DNA from: SIG438 sp034117945
GTDB lineage: Bacteria; Bacillota; Clostridia; HGM11514
DNA: 38,556 nucleotides
Direction of reading: 5' to 3'
NCBI GenBank assembly: GCA_034117945.1
Contig: JAXEOR010000156.1
Coordinates: forward strand, 1 to 38,556
The position numbers and the translations under genes were made by a program. Every line of letters starts with the position of its first letter. Within the stretch, counting starts at the first letter, position 1. The notes beneath the pieces were generated by a model that saw only the letters and a program-made list of their open reading frames with translations, made no database searches and was not told the origin of the DNA. This document shows positions 23,805 through 30,875 of the stretch, piece by piece.

Positions 23805-23846
23805 GAAATCCGAACCTTGTACCAATCGGTGAAGGGTTCGGATTTT
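23805..23846 (+). terminator. Terminator-like hairpin
   Basis: AAATCCGAACC (23805-23815) pairs with GGTTCGGATTT (23834-23844), with an 18-base loop and a short T-run. It may stop read-through toward the convergent PLD-ATPase gene, or act for that gene's own transcript on the minus strand. Confidence 0.6.
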
Positions 23847-23960
23847 TGTTTCTGTGGATTATTGTATTACGAAAAGACGATCCGGTCTGCATCTTGCGCC
23901 TTACCGGTACGTTTTTGCATTTGCGTTTCTTCTTCTCGTTTAAAGGAATTCAACAAGTCT

Positions 23961-25955
23961 TTAATTGATTCCAAAGGGAGCTTTTTTGAACTTGATACCG
24001 AAAAACGCTTTTGATTCCTCGAGATTCATAACGACCCATTCACGAGACTTTCTGGCCTCCAGGGTTTCAGGCAGCTCTTTGATCAGTCGATCCGCTTCAT
24101 ATGGTGCGCCGGCATTATAGCGAAGCTCGTTACTTCTTTTATCAATCACAAATGACTTTTTGCTTGTCTTCCAAGCGGAGCATACTGTCTTGATTGCATA
24201 TTTTCCGGTAACTTGTTCGTTAAAATAATTGTCCAGCGTCAGAGGGCGGATATATTCCGGTACGTCGGCATTTTCGCGGATCATTGACACAATAATATCC
24301 GAAGAATATTTTAAAATATCCGGAGCACTTTCCATATCATCCGATTTCATTGATTCGATCAGATCAGGAATAATGTCAAACATTCTGCGGAGGTACTCAC
24401 GGTAAAATCCTGTTCCGATTTCTTTTTGCACAAATCTGACCACATTGCTTTTCATTACTTCTGTATTTGTTAACCCTGCTTCCACCCGGCAAATCACCGT
24501 CCGCCTGATGACCTCCGGGGAAACAGCCTTAACGTCTTCGTTTGCACTGATCACAACCGCCGAGTAATTTGTAAGATGATCGGCAATTCCAAAATCATCG
24601 GTTTTGATGGTTTCAATGGCATGCTGATTAAAGCGCGTGTTGACCATATCGTCTACAATAATCGGCGCCCCCTGGACGGTGCGCTTTAAGCCCTCTATAC
24701 TGGAACGGGTAAATTCTTGGGCAGCAATTTTCGGCTTTTGTCCAATCATCATTTTCAGCAAGGTTTCAAGAAAGCTTGTTTTGCCGGCTTTGCTTTGGCC
24801 GTATACCAGCCCGAAAACAGGGTAGGGAAGGCGGTTTTGATTAAAACGCGCCGCCATATCACGCATGATAGCCATAAAGGGCGAACAGAAAAACCAGTTT
24901 GCAAATTCAAAATAGCGATACTGCATCCCGATATAATCACCGTGAAAACGGCTGTATCCGTCCATGTATTTGAGAAACAGCTCTACATCCCTTTTCACTT
25001 CCTCATTTGAGGGATTCAGATCCAGCTTTTCGTCGTTCAAGGTTGCAGTTCCGCTAAAAACGTCCAGTACCAACTGAGGATATTCATTTCGGAGCTCCTT
25101 TGTTTTGATGGCTTCCTCTTGGATATGTTTTTTAATCTTTACAAGCGTATCCGGCATCACTCTGATCTTCCCGGTTTTCTTATCGGGCTTTGGAAGCATC
25201 GGTTCCAGCTTTTCGGCGAGATTACGCGTTTCTAACGTAAACTCAATTTCAGCAGCATTCTCTTTGACAGGTTCAAGCACAATGGCTTTTGTTGATGCAA
25301 TGGTTTTGGAAATAGGCAACTGGTCAAGATTATCGGCCAGATCGGAAAAAAGCAGTGATTTGTGACTGATCTCATCTGTGCTGTTTTCCTTCAGACTATT
25401 GAAAACACTTAAGTACCAGTCATAGGCAGGATCCCCGTCAAGATAACAAATATTTTCTCTCTGGCGGCCTCCAAATGCGTTATAAGACAGATTGGCAGAA
25501 CCCATAATCACTCTTTTTCTGCCGTCTTCCGAGGATAACAGATATATTTTTTCATGGGAAAGCTGCGTTCTTGCAACGTATAAATGCACTTCACCCTGGT
25601 CGATTCTGCCAAGGATTTTGTCTTTTATTTTATTCGGTGCTTTTCTGATTCTTTCAATCAGCTGATTTTGAAATGCCATAATTTCCTGTAACTGATAAGA
25701 CATCACAGCTTCGCAGCCGAAAATGATTTCGCTTTCCTGAAAAAAATCAAGCAGCTTTCCAATAAAGTTTATCCCGGAAGAATAGGTAATTGCTTTTAAG
25801 GATGAAAAGCCCTGGAACAGTTCTTTCCACTCAACCGATTCGGCACCCAAATAGTCCATCTTGACCACGTCAATTTTGCCCGATACATCACCGAGCAGGG
25901 ATGTTTGATCAGTGAAATCATCAAATAATTGCTGCTGTATCATCTCCTGTTTCAT
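23961..25955 (-). CDS. Phospholipase D-like nuclease / P-loop ATPase fusion protein
   Basis: A 664-residue protein. Residues 10-175 form a PLD-like domain with one HKD motif: H134-x-K136 in SHEKIYLL and GSANLSYNAF (S153, N155), as in nuclease-type PLD proteins that dimerise to form one active site. Residues 310-510 form an ATPase: Walker A YGQSKAGKTS (386-393), Walker B PIIVDDM (about 431-437), SANED sensor and two arginines in EVIRRTVICR. The C-terminus is helical. ATG at 25955 has AAGGAG 8 bases upstream; the 54-base upstream extension has none. It sits alone between two facing tRNA genes, with AT-richer codon use than its neighbours. A stand-alone defence or mobile-element role is inference. 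Confidence 0.75.
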   Translation of the reverse strand: MKQEMIQQQLFDDFTDQTSLLGDVSGKIDVVKMDYLGAESVEWKELFQGFSSLKAITYSSGINFIGKLLDFFQESEIIFGCEAVMSYQLQEIMAFQNQLIERIRKAPNKIKDKILGRIDQGEVHLYVARTQLSHEKIYLLSSEDGRKRVIMGSANLSYNAFGGRQRENICYLDGDPAYDWYLSVFNSLKENSTDEISHKSLLFSDLADNLDQLPISKTIASTKAIVLEPVKENAAEIEFTLETRNLAEKLEPMLPKPDKKTGKIRVMPDTLVKIKKHIQEEAIKTKELRNEYPQLVLDVFSGTATLNDEKLDLNPSNEEVKRDVELFLKYMDGYSRFHGDYIGMQYRYFEFANWFFCSPFMAIMRDMAARFNQNRLPYPVFGLVYGQSKAGKTSFLETLLKMMIGQKPKIAAQEFTRSSIEGLKRTVQGAPIIVDDMVNTRFNQHAIETIKTDDFGIADHLTNYSAVVISANEDVKAVSPEVIRRTVICRVEAGLTNTEVMKSNVVRFVQKEIGTGFYREYLRRMFDIIPDLIESMKSDDMESAPDILKYSSDIIVSMIRENADVPEYIRPLTLDNYFNEQVTGKYAIKTVCSAWKTSKKSFVIDKRSNELRYNAGAPYEADRLIKELPETLEARKSREWVVMNLEESKAFFGIKFKKAPFGIN

Positions 25956-26021
25956 AGTGGTCTCCTTGAAAAAATAGTAAAAATATTTTTGGATCTTCCT
26001 TTGAATCAATATTCCAACCTA

Positions 26022-26049
26022 ATTTTAGTATAGTATATTTTGGTATCAA
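26022..26049 (-). promoter_or_regulatory. Probable promoter of the PLD-ATPase gene
   Basis: On the minus strand TTGATA (26044-26049), 16 bases, then TAAAAT (26022-26027). Repeated TATACT between the boxes may be an alternative -10 or an operator. Confidence 0.5.
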
Positions 26050-26206
26050 AAGCAAGAACGATTACAGATTTGTTAAGGCGGCAGTGATCCGGCGGGATCA
26101 AAAAGCAGATTTTTTCAAGCTTTAAAAAACCTCTTACTCGCAAAAAGGTGGTAGTGCAGTGAAGGCGTGATGCCTGCGCTTGCAAAGGCATAACCGCAGC
26201 AAACGA

Positions 26207-26228
26207 GACTTTTCACGAAAAAGGAGGA
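26207..26228 (-). repeat. 22-bp repeat, copy 3' of tRNA-Glu
   Basis: Exact inverted copy of 23630-23651. In both places it lies about 65-90 bases after the tRNA CCA end, reading away from the tRNA. Confidence 0.85.
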
Positions 26229-26260
26229 GCAAGGAAGCGAGCGGATGTTTTTCTGTAAAG

Positions 26261-26289
26261 AAAAACGGAGCAAAGCGAACTTTGCTCCG
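26261..26289 (-). terminator. Terminator of tRNA-Glu
   Basis: A perfect 10-bp stem (26266-26275 with 26280-26289) with CGAA/TTCG loop, then five T on the minus strand. Confidence 0.9.
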
Positions 26290-26292
26290 ACG

Positions 26293-26367
26293 TGGTGACC
26301 CGTGGGGGAATCGAACCCCCGTTATCGCCGTGAAAGGGCGGTGTCTTAACCGCTTGACCAACGGGCC
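26293..26367 (-). tRNA. tRNA-Glu(TTC)
   Basis: A 75-base tRNA on the minus strand. Acceptor GGCCCGT pairs with ACGGGTC; D-arm TGGTCAAGCGGTTAAGACA; anticodon stem CCGCC/GGCGA-type with loop CTTTCAC, anticodon TTC; T-arm GGGGGTTCGATTCCCCC; discriminator A and encoded CCA. It faces tRNA-Leu 2.7 kb away. Confidence 0.95.
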
Positions 26368-26466
26368 ATAGATCATAAAATAAAAAATGCTTGCCGCTGT
26401 CTTTGAGACAATGCTTTTTGCAAGTGTTTTCGCCAAAAAGCAACCCGGCTCAATTGATCCTTTACT

Positions 26467-26495
26467 ATTATACTCTATATTATGTTGTTTGTCAA
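26467..26495 (-). promoter_or_regulatory. Promoter of tRNA-Glu
   Basis: On the minus strand TTGACA (26490-26495), 17 bases, TATAAT (26467-26472): full consensus. Confidence 0.9.
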
Positions 26496-26540
26496 GAAAA
26501 ATATTTAAAAACTTGTTATTTTTTTATTTTTTCTGCGGTA

Positions 26541-26569
26541 TTGACAAAAAGAACAAAAAGACGTATAAT
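26541..26569 (+). promoter_or_regulatory. Promoter of the HD-hydE-mnmA operon
   Basis: TTGACA at 26541-26546, 17 bases, TATAAT at 26564-26569: full consensus, leader about 100 bases. Confidence 0.9.
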
Positions 26570-26674
26570 ACTTATTATATAGATAGGTTTTATATTCTAT
26601 GTACAAACCGCTTTTTCCGCTGGTGGGATAAAATAAAGACGGTTAAATTATAGTCGAAGAAAGGAGCTGTCGCG

Positions 26675-27265
26675 ATGACGGATCAAAACAATAGCGAGAA
26701 AAAAATCACCCGGGAGGAAGCATGGGAGCTGCTCACGGAATTTAATAAAGACCATTTTCATTTAAAGCATGCCTTGACGGTAGAGGGCGTGATGAAATAT
26801 TTTGCAAACGAGCTTGGTTATGGAGAGGAAGCAGACTTTTGGGGCATCGTGGGGCTTTTGCATGATCTGGATTTTGAGCAGTTTCCCCAGCAACACTGCA
26901 TCAAGGAGCAGGAAATCATGCGCAGTCGCCATCGGGAAGAACGGCTGATTCATGCCGTTGCCAGCCATGGTTACGGGCTGACAGTTGACATCAAGCCGGA
27001 GCACGAAATGGAAAAGGTGCTGTATGCGGTAGACGAGCTGACAGGGCTGATCGACGCAGTTGCGGTGATACGGCCCTCCAAAAGCGTTTCCGATCTGGAG
27101 CTGAAATCGGTGAAGAAAAAATATAAAAGCGCCAATTTTGCCGCCGGCTGTTCCAGAGAAGTCATTGAACGGGGAGCCGCTATGCTGGGATGGGGACTGG
27201 ATGATCTGATTTCCAAAACAATTTTGGCAATGAGGAGCTGTGAAAGCGTTTATGAAGCAATTTGA
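26675..27265 (+). CDS. HD-domain phosphohydrolase
   Basis: A 196-residue HD-superfamily protein. Metal ligands are visible in order: H in DHFHLKHALTVE (about residue 30), HD in VGLLHDLDFEQFPQQH (about 68), and further histidines in IKEQEIM...AVASHGYG. It probably hydrolyses a phosphate ester or nucleotide; the substrate is unknown, and this short single-domain form is widespread in Clostridia. AAAGGAG is 8 bases before the ATG. Its 3' end overlaps hydE by 26 bases, so the two are translationally linked. First gene of a three-gene operon from a consensus promoter. Confidence 0.88.
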   Translation: MTDQNNSEKKITREEAWELLTEFNKDHFHLKHALTVEGVMKYFANELGYGEEADFWGIVGLLHDLDFEQFPQQHCIKEQEIMRSRHREERLIHAVASHGYGLTVDIKPEHEMEKVLYAVDELTGLIDAVAVIRPSKSVSDLELKSVKKKYKSANFAAGCSREVIERGAAMLGWGLDDLISKTILAMRSCESVYEAI

Positions 27266-28307
27266 AGCGATGATCAATACCCTCGTCCAAACCCATGATT
27301 TACCGGAGGACGAGCTGAAGGAGCTCCTGGAAACCTCCGCCTCTGACACGCTGCTGTTCTCAGCCGCAGACAAGGTCAGGCGAAGTATATACGGCGACGA
27401 GGTATATCTCCGGGGACTTATCGAGTTTACCAATTACTGCAAAAACAACTGTTATTACTGCGGCATTCGAAGGGACAACAAAGAGGCAGTGCGGTACCGT
27501 CTTGACAAGGAAGAAATTCTCGCCTGCTGCAAGGAGGGCTATGCCCTGGGATTTCGCACCTTTGTGCTGCAGGGCGGAGAGGATCCCTTTTACAACGATC
27601 AGATGATCTGCGAAATTGTTTCTGCCATACGGGAGCAGTTTGCAGACTGCGCCATCACCCTTTCCATCGGAGAAAAAAGCAGAAAAAGCTATCTTGATTA
27701 CTACAACGCAGGCGCAAACCGGTATCTGTTAAGGCATGAAACCGCAGAGGAGGCTCACTACCGCAGACTTCATCCTGACAGTATGAGCCTGAAAAACCGA
27801 AAGCGGTGCTTGTTTGATTTAAAGGAAATTGGCTATCAGGTGGGAAGCGGCTTTATGGTAGGCTCTCCCGATCAGACAACCCAAAATTTAATTGCCGATC
27901 TGCGTTTTTTACAGGAATTAAAGCCGGACATGATCGGGATCGGCCCCTATCTCACCCACCATCAAACCCCCTTTGCAGGTTGCCCTGACGGCAGTCTGGC
28001 TTTGACGCTGCGGATGATTTCCCTAGTCAGACTTATGTTTCCTTATGGGCTGATTCCGGCTACAACAGCCCTGGGAACCATTCATCCCCAGGGGCGGGAG
28101 ATGGGACTGAAGGCCGGCGCCAATGTGGTAATGCCCAATCTTTCGCCCGTAAGAGTACGCAAGCTTTACCAGCTTTATGAAAATAAGATTTGTACCGGCG
28201 AGGAGGCGGCGCAATGCCGGGGGTGCCTGGAGCGCCGGGTGGAGTCGGCGGGCTACCGGGTTGTTACCGCAATCGGTGATGTGAAAAAAGGAGGCGGGAT
28301 CGGATGA
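27240..28307 (+). CDS. hydE: [FeFe]-hydrogenase H-cluster maturase HydE
   Basis: A 355-residue radical SAM enzyme. The cluster motif CKNNCYYC supplies cysteines 67, 71 and 74; FVLQGGEDP is the SAM-contact strand; LSIGEKS, RHETAEEAHYRRLHP and PATTALGTI are HydE-specific barrel segments. HydE acts with HydF and HydG to build the di-iron centre of the hydrogenase. No hydF, hydG or hydrogenase gene is in this window, so the set is split in this genome. The start could be the GTG at 27240, directly behind GAGGAG, or the ATG at 27252. It overlaps the next gene by four bases. Confidence 0.92.
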   Translation: MKAFMKQFEAMINTLVQTHDLPEDELKELLETSASDTLLFSAADKVRRSIYGDEVYLRGLIEFTNYCKNNCYYCGIRRDNKEAVRYRLDKEEILACCKEGYALGFRTFVLQGGEDPFYNDQMICEIVSAIREQFADCAITLSIGEKSRKSYLDYYNAGANRYLLRHETAEEAHYRRLHPDSMSLKNRKRCLFDLKEIGYQVGSGFMVGSPDQTTQNLIADLRFLQELKPDMIGIGPYLTHHQTPFAGCPDGSLALTLRMISLVRLMFPYGLIPATTALGTIHPQGREMGLKAGANVVMPNLSPVRVRKLYQLYENKICTGEEAAQCRGCLERRVESAGYRVVTAIGDVKKGGGIG

Positions 28308-29377
28308 ATCAAAAGGCTTTGATTGCCATGAGCGGCGGTGTGGATTCCAGCGTGGCCGCATACCTGATTAAGGAGCAGGGTTATGAATGTATGGGCGCAA
28401 CCATGAAGCTGTTTCAAAGCCGGGAGGGATGCGCTCCCCGAGAAAACTCCTGCTGCTCCTTAGCGGATGTGGCAGATGCCAGAAGCGTTGCTTATACTTT
28501 GAACATTCCCTATTATGTGTTCAACTTTACCGATCGGTTTCAAAGGGACGTGATTGACCGGTTTGTAGCCGCTTATGAAACAGGAGCAACCCCCAACCCC
28601 TGTATTGACTGTAACCGGTATCTGAAATTTGAAAAGCTGTTTCAGCGAGCCAAGGAATTGTATTACGACTATGTTGTTACCGGTCATTATGCTCGGATTG
28701 AATGGGACAGGGGCTCCGGCCGGTTTCTGCTGAAAAAGGCCGTTGACGAAACAAAGGATCAAAGCTATGTGCTTTATGCCATGACTCAGGAGCAGCTTGC
28801 CCATACCCTGTTTCCCCTGGGCAGCCTGCGCAAAGCGCAGGTGCGCCAAATTGCCCGGGAGCAGGGCTTTGTGAATGCCAAAAAGCGTGACAGTCAGGAT
28901 ATATGCTTTGTGCAGCAGGGAAGCTATGCCGATTTTATAGAAGACTATACCGGAAAAGTATATCCGCCCGGCAACTTTATTTCTCAGGACGGCACTGTTT
29001 TGGGAACGCACAAAGGCATCATTCACTATACCGTGGGACAGCGCAGGGGGCTGGGCATTTCCTATGAGGAGCCCCTGTATGTGACGGCGGTCAACCCTGC
29101 TGACAACACCGTTACCCTGGGAACAAGCAATGATTTGTATTCCAAAACCCTGACCGCAGGCAATGTGAATCTCATTGGGGCGGAAAGACTGGACAAGCCG
29201 GTTCGTGTCAAAGCGAAGGTGCGCTACCGCCAGCCGGAGCAGCCCGCAACCCTGATCCAAACAGGCGAGGATTCTGTTACGGTCGAGTTTGATCAGCCTC
29301 AAAGAGCGGTTACCAAGGGGCAGGCCGTTGTGTTTTATGAGGGCGATGTGGTTTTGGGGGGCGGAACCATCCAATGA
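28304..29377 (+). CDS. mnmA: tRNA-specific 2-thiouridylase MnmA
   Basis: A 357-residue enzyme that puts sulfur on U34 of tRNA for Lys, Glu and Gln. The PP-loop AMSGGVDSSVAAYL is at residues 8-21; the nucleophilic cysteine lies in NPCIDCNRY (C100) and the persulfide cysteine in DSQDICFVQQG (about 202). The C-terminal barrel (GQRRGLGISYEEPLYV) is complete. An additional Cys patch (CAPRENSCCSLADVADAR) near residue 43 is typical of clostridial MnmA. It starts at an ATGA overlap with hydE. A co-regulated sulfur or iron-sulfur theme in this operon is possible. Confidence 0.96.
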   Translation: MNQKALIAMSGGVDSSVAAYLIKEQGYECMGATMKLFQSREGCAPRENSCCSLADVADARSVAYTLNIPYYVFNFTDRFQRDVIDRFVAAYETGATPNPCIDCNRYLKFEKLFQRAKELYYDYVVTGHYARIEWDRGSGRFLLKKAVDETKDQSYVLYAMTQEQLAHTLFPLGSLRKAQVRQIAREQGFVNAKKRDSQDICFVQQGSYADFIEDYTGKVYPPGNFISQDGTVLGTHKGIIHYTVGQRRGLGISYEEPLYVTAVNPADNTVTLGTSNDLYSKTLTAGNVNLIGAERLDKPVRVKAKVRYRQPEQPATLIQTGEDSVTVEFDQPQRAVTKGQAVVFYEGDVVLGGGTIQ

Positions 29378-29434
29378 ATGTGGGGAAAGGGCGGCTTTTC
29401 TAACATCGAGCCAGAATGAATTCTGTTTCACATT

Positions 29435-29458
29435 GGGGGGCTTTGCCCCTCTTTTTTT
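29435..29458 (+). terminator. Terminator of the hydE-mnmA operon
   Basis: A short strong stem GGGGC-TTT-GCCCC (29437-29449) followed by seven T. Confidence 0.88.
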
Positions 29459-29499
29459 GTAGGCCAAGCAAAATCCTTTACGAGAACAAAGGAAAACCG

Positions 29500-29528
29500 T
29501 TGCAATTAACCGAAAACTATAGTATAAT
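29500..29528 (+). promoter_or_regulatory. Promoter of the DUF1015 gene
   Basis: TTGCAA at 29500-29505, 17 bases, TATAAT at 29523-29528. Confidence 0.75.
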
Positions 29529-29619
29529 AAATACAAATCAATGTGCGGCATCTCTTAGGGAGAGCCCTCTACAAAGAACGGAACAATCAAATGAACCTGC
29601 GGAACAAAGGAGAAAAAAG

Positions 29620-30813
29620 ATGAGTTTATTTCAGCCTGCAAACATTCTGCTTCCCAAAAGCAGTATTTCTTTCAACAAATGGTGCGTGGTAGCCTGCGAC
29701 CAGTATACCTCCCGGCCGGATTACTGGGAAAGGGTGGAGCAGCTGGTGGGAGACAGCCCCAGCACCCTGCGTCTGGTTTATCCGGAGGCCTATCTGTCCC
29801 AGGGAGAGGGCAGAATTGCCGCCATCAACCAAGCCATGGAGCAATATCTGGCCGACGGGGTATTTTGCGAGTATCCCAACAGCCTGATTTATGTGGAACG
29901 CACCCTGTCCGGCGGAAGAATCCGCCGAGGCATTGTGGGGGCGGTTGATTTGGAGGAGTATGATTATCAAAAGGGCTCCAAAAGTAAAATCCGTGCCACC
30001 GAGGGAACCGTTCTGGAGCGCATTCCTCCCCGGGTCAAAATCCGTCAAAATGCTCCCCTGGAGCTGCCTCATGTGATTTTGCTGATCGACGATCCGGCGC
30101 AGGCAATCATAGAAGGAGTTCAACCTGGGAAACTATTATATGAAACGGAGCTGATGGCCGGAGGAGGTCGCCTGACCGGCCGGGAAATCGATCCGGAGGA
30201 AACTGCGGCCTTTTTAGATAGATTTCAGAAGCTGGAGCAGTCCGCCCCTGACGGGCTGGTGCTGGCGGTAGGAGACGGAAACCATTCCTTAGCCTCTGCA
30301 AAGGCCTGCTGGGAGGCTATTAAGCCGTCCCTTTCTCCTGAGGAGCGGGAAACCCATCCCGCCCGGTTCTGCCTGGCGGAGGTGGAAAATATTCACGATC
30401 CGGCACAGGAATTTGAACCCATTCATCGGGTTGTGTTCGGAACTCAGCCGGAGCAGCTGCTGGAAGGCTTTTTGTCGCTGCCTCAGGTGTCACAAGCACC
30501 GGGAGGACAACAAATCACCTGCCTGTATGCGGGCAAGGAGATCACAGTTTTTCTGAATAATGTTACCCTGGCGGTGGGTCTGCTGCAAAAATATCTGGAC
30601 GAGCAGGGGGCTCAGGTGGATTATATCCACGGAGAGGATGAGGTTCGGCGGCTTTCCTCCCAGCCCGGAAATCTGGGATTTTTACTGCCCAAGCCGGGAA
30701 AATCGGAGCTGTTTCGTACCGTTATTCAGGACGGGACTCTTCCCCGGAAAACCTTTTCCATGGGAGAAGCCAACGAAAAGCGGTATTACATGGAGGCAAA
30801 AAAAATCAGATAA
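29620..30813 (+). CDS. DUF1015 family protein
   Basis: A 397-residue soluble protein. FNKWCVVACDQYTSRPDYWE near the N-terminus, RGIVGAVDLEEYDY, LVLAVGDGNHSLASAKACWE and the basic C-terminal LPRKTFSMGEANEKRYYME are the conserved blocks of DUF1015 (compare SerC-neighbouring proteins of Clostridia). The biochemical role is not established; a ParB/serine kinase-like fold has been suggested for relatives such as SbnI. ATG at 29620 is chosen because AAAGGAG is 7 bases upstream and the family starts at MSLFQPA; an open frame extends 68 codons upstream through the promoter and terminator and is not coding. Confidence 0.88.
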   Translation: MSLFQPANILLPKSSISFNKWCVVACDQYTSRPDYWERVEQLVGDSPSTLRLVYPEAYLSQGEGRIAAINQAMEQYLADGVFCEYPNSLIYVERTLSGGRIRRGIVGAVDLEEYDYQKGSKSKIRATEGTVLERIPPRVKIRQNAPLELPHVILLIDDPAQAIIEGVQPGKLLYETELMAGGGRLTGREIDPEETAAFLDRFQKLEQSAPDGLVLAVGDGNHSLASAKACWEAIKPSLSPEERETHPARFCLAEVENIHDPAQEFEPIHRVVFGTQPEQLLEGFLSLPQVSQAPGGQQITCLYAGKEITVFLNNVTLAVGLLQKYLDEQGAQVDYIHGEDEVRRLSSQPGNLGFLLPKPGKSELFRTVIQDGTLPRKTFSMGEANEKRYYMEAKKIR

Positions 30814-30875
30814 GGCCAAGGCTGCTTGGCTGCAACATTTTATAAAGATACGAACAGAAAAGAGGAGGAAGTGAG

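Larger units (their letters stand above)
23598..23960. other. Non-coding stretch 3' of tRNA-Leu
   Basis: Holds the left copy of a 22-bp inverted repeat (23630-23651), further short palindromic pieces (CTCGTTTGCAAACG, GCGCCTTCGGCGC) and a second hairpin at 23805-23846. I see no gene. The stretch ending GCGCACCA near 23797 resembles a tRNA 3' end but does not fold as one. Confidence 0.6.
26050..26292. other. Non-coding stretch 3' of tRNA-Glu
   Basis: Holds the right copy of the 22-bp inverted repeat and the tRNA-Glu terminator. The rest (26050-26206) has short palindromes (GCGTGATGCCTGCGC) but no supported gene. Confidence 0.55.
26368..26674. other. Divergent control region between tRNA-Glu and the HD-domain gene
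   Basis: About 300 bases with a leftward promoter for tRNA-Glu and a rightward promoter for the HD-domain operon (listed separately). The tRNA has an unusually long leader of about 95 bases containing a CTTGC/GCAAG inverted repeat. No gene seen. Confidence 0.7.

Noticed and set aside
24637..25010. Plus-strand frames inside the PLD-ATPase gene
   Set aside because: Antisense shadows of a gene with clear domain motifs; no ribosome sites.
26380..26430. Inverted repeat in the tRNA-Glu leader as a terminator or regulatory RNA
   Set aside because: The stem is only five pairs around a 25-base loop, and the tRNA must be transcribed through it; not convincing.
29416..29619. N-terminal extension of the DUF1015 protein
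   Set aside because: It runs through a terminator and a promoter, and the strong ribosome site and family start are at 29620.
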